Of a stretch of 64,000 bases of DNA, positions 9,920 through 18,664 are shown piece after piece. The stretch lies in assembly GCF_000783395.1 (NCBI RefSeq), contig NZ_JSFK01000023.1, positions 1-64,000 of the forward strand, in the 5' to 3' direction. The notes under the pieces are model-generated. The model was not told the origin of the DNA. It worked only from the letters and a program-made list of their open reading frames with translations, and made no database searches. Source of the DNA: Pseudomonas chlororaphis. Lineage in GTDB: Bacteria > Pseudomonadota > Gammaproteobacteria > Pseudomonadales > Pseudomonadaceae. A program made the translations under genes and the position numbers. The first letter of the stretch is position 1. Each line of letters opens with the position of its first letter.

Positions 9920-10437
9920 GCCAGTTGCATCTGAATCTGCATCAGACAGCAATGCTCCATGGCTTTGGCCATGTAGTTGTTGACGCTGCGCACGCTGATG
10001 TTCAAGCGCTCGGCGATTTGCGGATAGGTCAAACCATCGAATTGCGACAGGATAAACGTCTGCTTGACCTTCGGCCCCAGCCCTTGCAGAAGACGGTCGA
10101 TTTCCACCAGCGCCTGTAACAGGATCGCCTGCTCTTCCAGCGAAGGCTGTTGCTCCTGTGGCATGGCCGCCAACGCTTCCAGCCAGGATTGCTCCAGCGA
10201 ACGGCGGCGGAACAGGTCAACGAGCAAACCTTTGGCGATCATCGACAGGTAAGGACGCGGCTCGCGAATATCCAGAGCGCTGCGGGCCTTGATGACCCGG
10301 ACGAAGGTGTCCTGCGCCAGATCGGCCGCATCGAAAGAATTGCTCAGACGCTTGCGTAACCAGCCTTTCAACCACCCGTGATGGTCGCAATACAGGTCAT
10401 TGACGGCGCTGCGCAGGGATAAATCGTCGGCGGACAT
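9916..10437 (-). CDS. ECF RNA polymerase sigma factor, FecI-like
   Basis: 173 residues with sigma-2 (DAADLAQDTFVRVIKAR, about 37-53) and sigma-4 helix-turn-helix (YPQIAERLNISVRSVNNYMAKAMEHC, near the C-terminus) regions in the order and length of iron-starvation sigma factors. It heads the sigma factor-FecR-receptor unit and probably drives the receptor gene after ligand binding. A Fur-like box lies just upstream of its start, so iron repression is expected. Confidence 0.92.
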   Translation of the reverse strand: MSADDLSLRSAVNDLYCDHHGWLKGWLRKRLSNSFDAADLAQDTFVRVIKARSALDIREPRPYLSMIAKGLLVDLFRRRSLEQSWLEALAAMPQEQQPSLEEQAILLQALVEIDRLLQGLGPKVKQTFILSQFDGLTYPQIAERLNISVRSVNNYMAKAMEHCCLMQIQMQLA

Positions 10438-10459
10438 GAGGCTGGAATAATTCGCGAGT

Positions 10460-10478
10460 GATAATGACTCTTATTGTC
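10460..10478 (-). promoter_or_regulatory. Candidate Fur box in front of the FecI-like gene
   Basis: The 19 bases GATAATGACTCTTATTGTC match the classical 19-bp Fur consensus at 14 positions by my count, including the complete left half GATAATGA. The site is 22 bases upstream of the sigma factor start. Iron-dependent repression of the signalling unit is the family expectation. Confidence 0.7.
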
Positions 10479-10584
10479 TGGCGCGCGACGGGTGCTTGGC
10501 AATAGGCAACACGGGCCATTTTCATCCCCATAACCCGGATCCCGAAAAGTTGACGAACGGTCTGTCGAATGTTCAGATGCCGCC

Positions 10585-10768
10585 CAGTTTCAGGTGTCCC
10601 ATGCCGCCGTGCATGGGGTGAAACGGGAAACCGGTACGTTCTTTTCGAACAAGTCCGGTGCTGCCCCCGCAACGGTATGCGCGTGATGCTTTCGACAGAC
10701 CACTGTGGCCGCTGGGCCATGGGAAGGTGAAAGCCTCGATACGCGCGAGCCCGGAGACCGGCCTGGAA
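10585..10768 (+). ncRNA. Cobalamin (B12) riboswitch
   Basis: All hallmark blocks of the adenosylcobalamin riboswitch are present in order. These are GTTTCAGGTG at 10587, GGGTGAAACGGGAAACCGGT around 10617, the B12-box core GGTGCTGCCCCCGCAACGGT around 10656, CCACTGTGG, TGGGAAGGTGAAA and the closing GAGCCCGGAGACCGGCC. It lies about 100 bases ahead of the ATG at 10873 and should shut off the receptor operon when cobalamin is abundant. A weak promoter (TTGACG at 10550) lies just upstream. Confidence 0.95.
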
Positions 10769-10872
10769 TTTCGTTTGGCAAAATCCTGCGGTGGGCGGGC
10801 ATGGGCCGGTATTGGCTGTGCGCGATGCCTTCTCCTGCATGCTCTTCTGCGAAGATCCTTTTCGAGAAGACA

Positions 10873-12810
10873 ATGATTCGACCTTTCAACACTTCTGCTC
10901 CAACCCTGTTCCTTGGCTGCCTGTTCAGCCCGCTGCTGCTGGCCGACGATGCGCCGCTGGAACTCCATCAGCAAATCGTTTCTGCACCGTCAGTGGAATC
11001 CACCACCGTCGCCGACATGGCGAAGTTCGGCAGCAAGGTCGAGATTGTCAGCCGCGAGCAGATCGAACGTGCCGGCCCCAGCGCCGATGTCAGCCGCGTG
11101 ATGCAGATGTTCATCCCCGGCCTGTACGTGGCGCCGAAAAACGGCCCGTTCGATTACGGCACCTATTCGCTGCTGGGCGGGCGCAACGACGACACGCTGA
11201 TCCTGCTCGACGGCGTGCGCCTGAACAATCGCCTGTACGGCGGCCTCTATCTGGACACCCTGCCGGCCAACGCCATCGAACGCATCGAAGTGCTCAAGGG
11301 TGGCCAGAGCCTGTTGTTCGGCACCCAGGCCGTGTCTGGCGTGATCAACATCGTCACCCGCAGCCCGCAGTCGCGCAAAGCCTCCGGCGAGGTGAATCTG
11401 GGCGTCGACAGCTTTGGCGGCACTACCGAAGACGCTCGCGTCGAGAACATCTTCACTAACGGCTTCGGCGATCTTGGCTTGCTGGCGTACGTCAGCCACA
11501 ACGTCTCCGACGGTTACCAGCCCTATCGCAACCGCGACATGAAAAACGTCAGCGAGAAGAACCGCGCCTACGAACTCACCACATTCGGCGGCAAGGCGAT
11601 TCAGTCGTTTGGCGATGATGCGCGGCTGGAGCTGTTCTACCAATATGCCGATGCCAACCTCGACTTTGCCCGCCCGGTCGACAACCACAAGACCACCAAC
11701 GACCGCGTGCAGCAAATCGCCACGGCGACCTTCGAGCAAACCCTCAACGAACGCCTGAGCTACTTCGTCAAAGGCCATATCAACGACTGGGACACCCGCT
11801 ACACCCGTGTCAACAACGTCGCCGGCGGCGCCACCAAAGTCATCAACCACAACGACTATTGGGGTTTCACCGATTGGGGCGTGCAGGCCGAAGGCAAGGC
11901 TGAACTGCCCGGCGGCCATGTGCTGGTGTTCGGCAGCGACAACCAATGGTTCAAGGGCCTGGACGATGTACTGATCATCGATAACGACAAGGCCGAAGCC
12001 CACGCTTTCTACACGCAATTGCGTCCGCAGATCGACGCTCTGCCCGACTGGCATCCGAGCATCGGTGTGCGCCACGAAGCCATGAGTGGCGGCGACAGCG
12101 CCACGGTCGGCATGCTCACTTCGCTGTACGACCTCAATGACAATTGGTCGGTGCGCGGCCAATACGGCAGCGCCTACAAACTGCCGAACGCCGAGCAATT
12201 GTTCGTCAATGAACCGGGCGACGAGATCGGCAATCGCAACCTGAAACCGGAAAAAAGCCGCAACGCTGAACTCGGTGTCGACTACAAAGGCTTCTTGCTC
12301 GACCGTGAATTCAGCGCCAGCGTGACCCTGTTCAAACGCAAGATCGACGACCTGATCACCCTTGATGACATTCAGTGGGTCAACGGTGAAGGCCAGGTGC
12401 GGATGCGCGGTTTCGAGGCCGACGCCAAACTGGCGCTCAACGATCAGTGGAGCCTGCAAGCGGACATGACCCGCAACCTCACCGAGTCGCGCACGGGGGC
12501 GACCATCAACGACATCCCGAGCTTCTTCGCCCGTTCGCGCGTGGGTTATGAGTCGGAAAACCGCCTGTGGGGCGCCGGCGGTGCGATCCGCTATATCCGC
12601 GACATCACCAGTTCAAAACAGGTTGAATACGGCCACTATTCGGTGGTCGATGCCGACGCTTATCGCTACCTCGACAATGCCCACCAACACCGCGTGAGCC
12701 TGCTGGTGGAAAACCTCTTCGACCGCGATTACGTCACCAGCCGCTCGAGCAACGTCGACAACCTCGGCCGGCCGTTCACCTCCGAAGTGCGCTACACGTA
12801 CCGCTTCTGA
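10873..12810 (+). CDS. TonB-dependent receptor, BtuB-like, riboswitch-controlled
   Basis: 645 residues from the ATG that follows the riboswitch. An in-frame start 56 codons earlier would put the riboswitch inside the gene and is rejected. The signal peptide (ending PLLLA or LLLADDA, about residue 22) precedes a plug domain with VEIVSREQIERAG and NIVTRSPQ, and a barrel ending in SEVRYTYRF. The fold and length fit vitamin B12 or other corrinoid receptors, and the riboswitch supports this substrate. The stop TGA shares one base with the ATG of the ferredoxin gene (TGATG), so the two are coupled. Confidence 0.9.
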   Translation: MIRPFNTSAPTLFLGCLFSPLLLADDAPLELHQQIVSAPSVESTTVADMAKFGSKVEIVSREQIERAGPSADVSRVMQMFIPGLYVAPKNGPFDYGTYSLLGGRNDDTLILLDGVRLNNRLYGGLYLDTLPANAIERIEVLKGGQSLLFGTQAVSGVINIVTRSPQSRKASGEVNLGVDSFGGTTEDARVENIFTNGFGDLGLLAYVSHNVSDGYQPYRNRDMKNVSEKNRAYELTTFGGKAIQSFGDDARLELFYQYADANLDFARPVDNHKTTNDRVQQIATATFEQTLNERLSYFVKGHINDWDTRYTRVNNVAGGATKVINHNDYWGFTDWGVQAEGKAELPGGHVLVFGSDNQWFKGLDDVLIIDNDKAEAHAFYTQLRPQIDALPDWHPSIGVRHEAMSGGDSATVGMLTSLYDLNDNWSVRGQYGSAYKLPNAEQLFVNEPGDEIGNRNLKPEKSRNAELGVDYKGFLLDREFSASVTLFKRKIDDLITLDDIQWVNGEGQVRMRGFEADAKLALNDQWSLQADMTRNLTESRTGATINDIPSFFARSRVGYESENRLWGAGGAIRYIRDITSSKQVEYGHYSVVDADAYRYLDNAHQHRVSLLVENLFDRDYVTSRSSNVDNLGRPFTSEVRYTYRF

Positions 12811-13169
12811 TGAGCGAAATCACAACCATCAACGGCGTCGATACGCACCCGGACTGGTCGCAGGTGCCCGAGCATGCGCGCCATGTGTTCCTCTGCACCG
12901 GCCCGCGCTGCACCCAGCGCGGCGCCTTGCAGCTATGGAAAACCCTGCGCCGGCATTTGCTCGCGCACGATCGCATCGAGACCCCGGGCGGCGTCTTGCT
13001 GACCCGTACGCACTGTCAGTTCCCGTGCAATCTGGGACCGATCGTCACGGTGTATCCGGAGCGCTGCTGGTATGGCGTACGCAGCAAGGAGGATGTGCAG
13101 CAACTGGTCGAAGGCCATCTGGTCGGCGGTGAAGTGGTCGAAGATTTGCTGATCAAGGTGCGGACATGA
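12810..13169 (+). CDS. Thioredoxin-like (2Fe-2S) ferredoxin domain protein
   Basis: 119 residues. HVFLCTGPRCTQRGA (residues about 22-36) and RTHCQFPCNLGP (about 68-79) supply four cysteines spaced as in the thin thioredoxin-like [2Fe-2S] ferredoxins often annotated near cobalamin genes. It lies in the B12-riboswitch operon with overlaps on both sides (TGATG before, ATGA after). A redox role in corrinoid handling, such as cobalt reduction, is a reasonable inference but not shown by the sequence. Confidence 0.85.
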   Translation: MSEITTINGVDTHPDWSQVPEHARHVFLCTGPRCTQRGALQLWKTLRRHLLAHDRIETPGGVLLTRTHCQFPCNLGPIVTVYPERCWYGVRSKEDVQQLVEGHLVGGEVVEDLLIKVRT

Positions 13170-14086
13170 GATCGATCCTGTATGCCCTTGGCGCTCTGCT
13201 CTGCGCAACGCCCGTGCTCGCCGACAGTTACCGCAACTGCGGCGAGCATTGGCACGCCGCTCAGCCATCACGCATCGTCGCGCTCAATCAGCATGCGGCT
13301 GATCTGGTCCTGGCGCTGGGCGCCGGGTCAACGCTGGTCGGCGTGGCGTATCTGGATGACACCCATGTCGGGCAGCGGCCATCCGAGTATTTCGGCGTGC
13401 CAGTGATAGCCCGCCAGTACCCGGCCAGTGAAGTGCTTTACGCGCAGCAACCGGACCTGGTGATCGGCGGGTTTGCCACCGCGTTCGGCGACGGTGTGAC
13501 CTCACGCTCGGGGCTGGCGCGCAATGGCGTGGGTTCGTATCTATTGGAGTCGGCCTGCAATGGACATTCGCTGGATTACTTCGCGCATGTGCGCAATGAC
13601 TTGCTGACGCTCGGCAAACTGCTGCACAAACAGGCAAAGGCGCGGCAATTGAGTGAGGCCATGGACGCCGATCTCGCCAGCGCCCGAGCGTTGGCCGGTT
13701 CGGGTAAACCGCTGTCAGTGTTCTATCTCGACAGCGAAGTAAAAGGCCTCGACAGCGAAGGTCAACGCGGGTTTGTCACCCCGCTACTGGCCGCTGCCGG
13801 TGCGCGCAATGTGTTCGCTGACATCAATCTTTATCGGGTGACCGTCAACAGCGAAACCCTGCTGGCCAGCGACCCTGACGTAATCCTGCTGGCTGACGCC
13901 GAATGGTCGCCGGCCAGTCGCAAACGCTATCTGCTGACTCACGACCCGGTGCTGTCGCACCTGCGCGCCGTGCGCGAGAACCGAATGATCGAAATCCCCT
14001 TCACCCACCTGCTGCCGACCTTAAACAGCGGTCAAGTGGCACTGCAACTGGCCCGCCAACTCAATGCCCTGAACAAAAATAAATGA
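13166..14086 (+). CDS. Periplasmic ABC substrate-binding protein, BtuF/TroA-like
   Basis: 306 residues with a signal peptide ending CATPVLADS (about residue 20). PSRIVALNQHAADLVLALGAG and the YAQQPDLVIGGF and DPDVILLAD segments are typical of type III (TroA/BtuF-like) binding proteins with a rigid linking helix. Its start overlaps the ferredoxin stop (ATGA). It should capture the corrinoid delivered by the upstream receptor. The expected FecCD-type permease and ATPase are absent: the next gene, 50 bases on, is unrelated. Confidence 0.85.
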   Translation: MRSILYALGALLCATPVLADSYRNCGEHWHAAQPSRIVALNQHAADLVLALGAGSTLVGVAYLDDTHVGQRPSEYFGVPVIARQYPASEVLYAQQPDLVIGGFATAFGDGVTSRSGLARNGVGSYLLESACNGHSLDYFAHVRNDLLTLGKLLHKQAKARQLSEAMDADLASARALAGSGKPLSVFYLDSEVKGLDSEGQRGFVTPLLAAAGARNVFADINLYRVTVNSETLLASDPDVILLADAEWSPASRKRYLLTHDPVLSHLRAVRENRMIEIPFTHLLPTLNSGQVALQLARQLNALNKNK

Positions 14087-14136
14087 ACCCGCCGCACCCC
14101 ACGCCACCTAACGCACAGACCATCAGGAGGTAGCCA

Positions 14137-14340
14137 ATGCAAATCGAAACCGTGTGGATCGTACTGGCGGCAGTTCTTCTGCTTATTGAACTCTGGGCCA
14201 TCAATCGGGTGCGCAAGAGCGAGGGGAAAGCGAGCAATAAAGGCGTGTGGATCGTGCTGATTGTGTTTGTGCCGTTGTTTGGTTTGATTGCCTGGGCGTT
14301 GGCGGGACCCAAGCATGTCAGTCGGCATTCGGCGTCGTAA
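14137..14340 (+). CDS. Small PLDc_N-domain membrane protein
   Basis: 67 residues with two transmembrane helices (about 6-24 and 38-58) flanking a basic loop (RVRKSEGKASNKG). This is the phospholipase D N-terminal (PLDc_N) domain found alone in many small inner-membrane proteins. A strong ribosome site, AGGAGG, sits seven bases before the ATG, and an intrinsic terminator follows. Function unknown. Confidence 0.85.
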   Translation: MQIETVWIVLAAVLLLIELWAINRVRKSEGKASNKGVWIVLIVFVPLFGLIAWALAGPKHVSRHSAS

Positions 14341-14402
14341 TCTGACCCTTGATCCAATTGCCCGCCGGAGATATGCCCGCTTAACCCGGTTCCAGCGTAT
14401 GA

Positions 14403-14426
14403 GCCCGGCTTTGGCCGGGCTTTTTT
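14403..14426 (+). terminator. Intrinsic terminator
   Basis: GCCCGGC pairs with GCCGGGC across a four-base loop and is followed by six T. It ends the PLDc_N transcript and possibly the whole B12 operon. Confidence 0.85.
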
Positions 14427-14487
14427 CTGGTTGCTCCATCGTCTCCCCTGCTGCAGGATCGGCACCTCGACAACAGGGAATGTTGCA

Positions 14488-15543
14488 ATGAAAAAGACGC
14501 GAATTGTGGTGGTGGGGGCAGGCATCGTTGGCGCCTCCCTTGCGTATCACCTTTCCGGCAAAGGTGCGCAGGTCACATTGATTGAGGCCGGCGAGATCGC
14601 GAGTGGCGTGACGGCAAGCTCTTTCGCCTGGATCAATACCACGCACGCCGGCGCTGACCCGATTGCGCAGTTGCGTGATGCGGCCATCGCGGAGTACCGC
14701 CGACTCCAAACCGAGCTGCCGGACTTACAAATTTGCTGGACCGGTGCTTTGTCGTACAACGAATCGGCTGAACAGCCTGCTTCGGCGACGCTGCTATCAG
14801 TTGCCGAAGTGCTTGCCCGCGAGCCCAACCTGAAAAATCCCCCTCCCCGCGCGTTGTATCGCGCGGAAGAAGGCGCGCTAGACGCCGTGCAGGCTACCCA
14901 CGCCTTGATTGCCGGCGCCCAGGCGCTGGGGGCGCAATTGCTCACGCATACTCGGGTGACCGGTTTCAAAAACTGCGAGGCAAGCGTGACCGGCGTTGAA
15001 ACCACAGCCGGCACGTTTGATGCCAACCTGGTTGTGCTTGCCGCGGGGACTCGCACCCGGCAGTTGACGCAGATGCTCAACGTCGCCCTGCCCATCGACG
15101 CCTCGCCTGCCATTTTCATCCGCTACAAGACCCAACCGGGCCTGGTCAAAGGCATCATCTCCAGCCCCTCAATGGAAATTCGGCAAAGTGCCGACGGCAC
15201 GTTGCTGGCCGCTGAAGATTATCTGGGAGAGGCGCCGGGCAGCTCGCCGACAGACATCGCCGGGCAAACCGCCGAAGCCATACGCAAAGAACTTCACGGG
15301 GTAGTTTCCATTGCGCCGCAAACCGTCGCCGTCGGGCTGAGACCCATGCCCGCTGATGGCCTCCCCATTGTCGGTTACCTGCCCGGTGTCGGCGGAGTTT
15401 ACGTTTGCGCGATGCATCCCGGAGTGACGCTGGCGGCAATCGTCGGGCGCCTCGCCAGTGAAGAGCTGCTGGATCAGCAGTCGTCCGCAGTACTTGAGCC
15501 ATGCCGCCCTGAGCGTTTTTTTCAGAATTCCGGCAACGCTTGA
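14488..15543 (+). CDS. FAD-dependent amino-acid oxidase/dehydrogenase (DAO family)
   Basis: 351 residues. The N-terminal dinucleotide-binding motif VVVGAGIVGASLAYHLSGKG with a following acidic LIEAGE identifies the FAD-dependent DAO fold. A second conserved segment near the C-terminus (VGLRPMPADGLPIVGYLPGVGGVY) is characteristic of glycine/D-amino-acid oxidases and dehydrogenases. The ATG at 14488 has a modest ribosome site (AGGGAA) and is preferred over an in-frame start inside the upstream terminator region. The substrate is not evident. Confidence 0.85.
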   Translation: MKKTRIVVVGAGIVGASLAYHLSGKGAQVTLIEAGEIASGVTASSFAWINTTHAGADPIAQLRDAAIAEYRRLQTELPDLQICWTGALSYNESAEQPASATLLSVAEVLAREPNLKNPPPRALYRAEEGALDAVQATHALIAGAQALGAQLLTHTRVTGFKNCEASVTGVETTAGTFDANLVVLAAGTRTRQLTQMLNVALPIDASPAIFIRYKTQPGLVKGIISSPSMEIRQSADGTLLAAEDYLGEAPGSSPTDIAGQTAEAIRKELHGVVSIAPQTVAVGLRPMPADGLPIVGYLPGVGGVYVCAMHPGVTLAAIVGRLASEELLDQQSSAVLEPCRPERFFQNSGNA

Positions 15544-15581
15544 TTTAGACTTTCCGACTTTTTGCAGCAAGGGATTTGCAC

Positions 15582-16133
15582 ATGCAACGCATCGTCATTC
15601 TGGGCAACTCGGGCAGCGGCAAATCCACCCTCGCCCGCGAAATCGGCCAGCGCATGGGTCTGCCGGTGGTTCACCTCGACCCGCTGTTCTGGGAGGCTGG
15701 CTGGGTTGAGCCGGACAATGAAGTGTTCCGTGAACGGGTTCGCCAAGCCGTGGAGGGCGACGCCTGGATCTGCGAAGGCAATTATTCGCGGCGCACCTTC
15801 GATCTGCGACTGCCCCGGGCCGACCTGGTTATCTGGCTGGATACGCCTCGGCTGACCTGCATGAAGCGGGTCATGCTGCGCAGCGCACTGAATCGTCCAC
15901 GCGCTGATCTTCCCGTCGGCTGCACCGAGCGGCTGGACCGCGCATTTCTGCAACTCCTCAAATACGTGTGGAATTTTGACCGGGTCAATCGCCCGAGCAT
16001 TGAAGCGATGCGTGCTACCGTCGGGCCGCAAGTTCCAGTCATTCACTTGTGCGCAGGACAGCAGATTTCAGAATTTCTGGCTGAACTGCCCGATATCGGC
16101 AAAACCTCAATGCACCCGACGCTGACGCGGTGA
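15582..16133 (+). CDS. P-loop kinase-like protein (FlaR/adenylate kinase-like)
   Basis: 183 residues. It starts MQRIVILGNSGSGKSTLARE, a Walker A motif at residues about 8-15, followed by VVHLDPLFWEAGW and ICEGNYSRRTFDLRLPRAD, a pattern of the small DNA-topology-modulation (FlaR-like)/adenylate-kinase-related NTPases. The ATG at 15582 with AAGGGA nine bases upstream is preferred over a TTG two codons earlier. The protein is cytoplasmic; its real substrate is unknown. Confidence 0.8.
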   Translation: MQRIVILGNSGSGKSTLAREIGQRMGLPVVHLDPLFWEAGWVEPDNEVFRERVRQAVEGDAWICEGNYSRRTFDLRLPRADLVIWLDTPRLTCMKRVMLRSALNRPRADLPVGCTERLDRAFLQLLKYVWNFDRVNRPSIEAMRATVGPQVPVIHLCAGQQISEFLAELPDIGKTSMHPTLTR

Positions 16134-16151
16134 CACTCAAGGAGAGCAGCA

Positions 16152-17561
16152 TTGACGGAACGCAAGGACGCTTCATTCGCCTATCAAGCGGTCTACCACT
16201 ACCTCGTCGGCCTGATCGAGGCGGCCAGTGGCACGACTGAGCAGAAACTGCCGTCCCTGCGACAACTGGCCCTGCGCCTTGGCGTTTCGGTGTCGACGAC
16301 CAAGTACGCCTACGCACTGCTCGAAGATGAGGGCCGCATCCACGCCAAAGCCAGGTTCGGCTATTTCACCCGGCCGATGCCGGCGGCGCCTGTGACGGCC
16401 AGCTCCGGCAATCTTCTCGACAGCGTCTTCGCCAGTGCCCGCCAGCCCGCCATGTTGGCGTTAAGCAGCGACGCCCCGGCGATGTTGCTGTCGCTACAGG
16501 CGCCGTTGTTGCTGATGGAGCGAGAGCTGACTCGCCAGTATCCGCACGCCCACACGCCGCTCTATCAGCCCCTCGGCGAGCCTGAATTGCGCGCGGCCCT
16601 GGCGGAGCGTTATACCCGTTCCGCGCACAGCCACTGGCAGGCCGAGCAGGTGTATATCGGCGCGGACCTGCGCAGCGTGCTGGAATTGTCACTCAGTGCC
16701 TTGAATCTCGGTGGCAGCGTGGCACTGGTGGAGTCGCCTTGCTCATGGGTAATTCTGTGCCAGTTGCAGGCGGCCAATATCCGCGTCATCGAGATGCCCC
16801 TCGGCGATGACGGCCGCTTCGATCTGCCCGCGCTCAAAGAGCTGCTCACGCGGGAACCGGTGCGCCTGGCGGTGCTCTCGTCCACGGTGAATATTCCTCA
16901 GGGCCAGTTGATGCCGGCGCAGGATAAACAGCAGATCTGTGACTGGCTGGCCGAGCGCGATATCTGGTTGTTTGAGAACGACACTTGGGGCGAGTTGTGT
17001 TTCTCCGATTCACCCGCGCGCTATCGCGACTTTGCCGCCCCGGACAAGCTGCTGGTGTTCTCGACGTTCGACAAGATCATTGGCGGCGAAGCCCCGTACG
17101 GTTATGTGCTGTGCCGCCAGCATGCAACGCAACTTCATCGATTGTTCATGCAGCGTGGATTTCGTCTCTCGCCAATTCGGCAGAAAGCGATTGCCAGACT
17201 CTACAACTCCAAACGCATCGACCAGCACCTGACCACCCTGCGAGCACTGTTGCGCAAGCGCATGCAACAGCTACAGACCTTGTTGGAAGAACACGGTAGT
17301 GGTCAGTGGCAGGTCGTCGCCCCACAGGGCGGTGCGAGCTTCTGGCTCAAAGCTCTGCGCCCGATCGACATGCAGCCTGTGTTCAAGCGCTTGCTGGCCG
17401 AACGAATCGTCATCGCCCCCGGCGAGATCTTCAGCCAGCAAGGCGCCTGGAAGCAGTACCTGCGCCTGAGTTACACCCTCGATTGGGACAAGGACATCGG
17501 CCACGCGGTGCAACGACTGGCGCAGGCGGTCACCGAAGAAAACCGCGTCTACAGTCCATAA
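16152..17561 (+). CDS. MocR-type GntR regulator with aminotransferase domain
   Basis: 469 residues. The N-terminal winged helix of the GntR family (LPSLRQLALRLGVSVSTTKYAYALLEDEGRI, about 33-63) is fused to a fold-type I aminotransferase-like domain. Within that domain FENDTWGELCF and STFDKIIGGEAPYGYV cover the PLP region; the lysine of the latter is the likely cofactor anchor. The start is a TTG with AAGGAGAG close upstream; no better in-frame ATG is seen. MocR proteins sense PLP or an amino-acid ligand. The 3' end overlaps the convergent panB gene by 13 bases. Confidence 0.88.
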   Translation: MTERKDASFAYQAVYHYLVGLIEAASGTTEQKLPSLRQLALRLGVSVSTTKYAYALLEDEGRIHAKARFGYFTRPMPAAPVTASSGNLLDSVFASARQPAMLALSSDAPAMLLSLQAPLLLMERELTRQYPHAHTPLYQPLGEPELRAALAERYTRSAHSHWQAEQVYIGADLRSVLELSLSALNLGGSVALVESPCSWVILCQLQAANIRVIEMPLGDDGRFDLPALKELLTREPVRLAVLSSTVNIPQGQLMPAQDKQQICDWLAERDIWLFENDTWGELCFSDSPARYRDFAAPDKLLVFSTFDKIIGGEAPYGYVLCRQHATQLHRLFMQRGFRLSPIRQKAIARLYNSKRIDQHLTTLRALLRKRMQQLQTLLEEHGSGQWQVVAPQGGASFWLKALRPIDMQPVFKRLLAERIVIAPGEIFSQQGAWKQYLRLSYTLDWDKDIGHAVQRLAQAVTEENRVYSP

Positions 17562-18364
17562 CAATGCCGTGCTTCCGGAAACCGCCCATGGCGCACATCC
17601 TCGGCAAACTGCGCGCAAGCCTCGCTGATCAGCGCGCCGACATCGGCGTAGCGTTTGACGAAACGCGGCAGATGCTCACCGCTCAGGCCGAGCACATCTT
17701 CGGTGACCAGCACCTGCCCGTCGCAGGCCGGTGAGGCGCCAATGCCGATGGTGGGCATTTTCGAGTCCAGCGTGATCTGCCGCGCCACGCCTTCGGCCAC
17801 ACCTTCGAGCAACAGGCTGAAGGCGCCCGCCTCGAGATTGGCCCGGGCATCCTCGGCAATCACCGCGCCGGTTTCAGCGGTCAGGCCTTGGGCTTTGAAA
17901 CCGCCCATGACGTTGACGAATTGCGGCATCAGCCCGACATGCGCCATGACCGGAATACCTCGCGCCACGAGAAACTCGACAGTGGACGCCAAGGCCTTGT
18001 TGGCCTCCAGTTTCACCGCGTCGCAACCGGTGCGCGCCAATACCTGAGCGCAACTACGAAAGGCCTGCTCGTGGGATTCCTGATAACTGCCGAACGGCAT
18101 GTCGGCCACCACACAAGCCAGGCGCGTGCTATCGACCACCGCCCGCGTATGGCCGATGATTTCTTCGAGCTGCATGCTCAGTGTCGAGGGACGGCCATAA
18201 CCGACCATGGCCGTGGAGTCGCCGACCAGAATGAAGTCAACGATTGGGTCGATCAGTTTGGCGATACTGCTGGTATACGCCGTCAGCGAGACGATTTTCT
18301 GCTGGCCTTTCATCGCGACCAGTTGCGGCACGGTCAGGCGTTTGGTGCGGGTATGCAGGCTCAT
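17549..18364 (-). CDS. panB: 3-methyl-2-oxobutanoate hydroxymethyltransferase
   Basis: 271 residues. PanB transfers a hydroxymethyl group from methylene-tetrahydrofolate to 2-oxoisovalerate to make ketopantoate, the first step of pantothenate synthesis. The motifs VSLTAYTSSIAKLID, ILVGDSTAMVGYG, VVADMPFGSYQ, VKLEAN, PVMAHVGLMPQ and GIGASPACDGQVLV cover the metal and substrate site. The ATG with AAGGAG upstream is preferred to one 12 codons earlier. It stands alone without panC or panD, so it may be a second copy besides a usual panB-panC pair elsewhere; that is inference. Confidence 0.93.
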   Translation of the reverse strand: MSLHTRTKRLTVPQLVAMKGQQKIVSLTAYTSSIAKLIDPIVDFILVGDSTAMVGYGRPSTLSMQLEEIIGHTRAVVDSTRLACVVADMPFGSYQESHEQAFRSCAQVLARTGCDAVKLEANKALASTVEFLVARGIPVMAHVGLMPQFVNVMGGFKAQGLTAETGAVIAEDARANLEAGAFSLLLEGVAEGVARQITLDSKMPTIGIGASPACDGQVLVTEDVLGLSGEHLPRFVKRYADVGALISEACAQFAEDVRHGRFPEARHCYGL

Positions 18365-18664
18365 GGGCGACTCCTTGAGGCAGCCGTCCGCAAACGACAA
18401 ATGTTGTCGAAATCAACGCAAAAATCTTCCATACAGTGCTCAATTCCAAAGGTTTCGAGCGGTCGATTATTCGCCTGACGTAAAAACATTCAATGCACAG
18501 ATTTGCGTGAAAAAGCGACCCAGGTGCGGCCTGCTTCGTTGAAATGCGCACAGGATCCTGGGTGCATTATTTCGCCGGTTACCGCAGGATAAGATGCGTG
18601 CAGCGCTCAACGCGTATGCTCGACCACGACGCCGGATCCCCCACGCAATCAAGGAGCGCTATTC
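18365..18664. other. Intergenic region between panB and the GNAT gene
   Basis: About 300 bases with the divergent control regions of panB (left) and the acetyltransferase (right). ACCCAGG near 18520 and CCTGGGT near 18557 could pair. No repeat element, small ORF or clear operator was recognised. Confidence 0.4.

Noticed and set aside
10705..10872. Extended N-terminus of the BtuB-like receptor
   Set aside because: It would translate the cobalamin riboswitch; the ATG at 10873 begins a proper signal peptide.
10990..12459. Leftward 489-codon frame opposite the BtuB-like receptor
   Set aside because: Antisense shadow of a receptor whose signal peptide, plug and barrel all read correctly on the plus strand.
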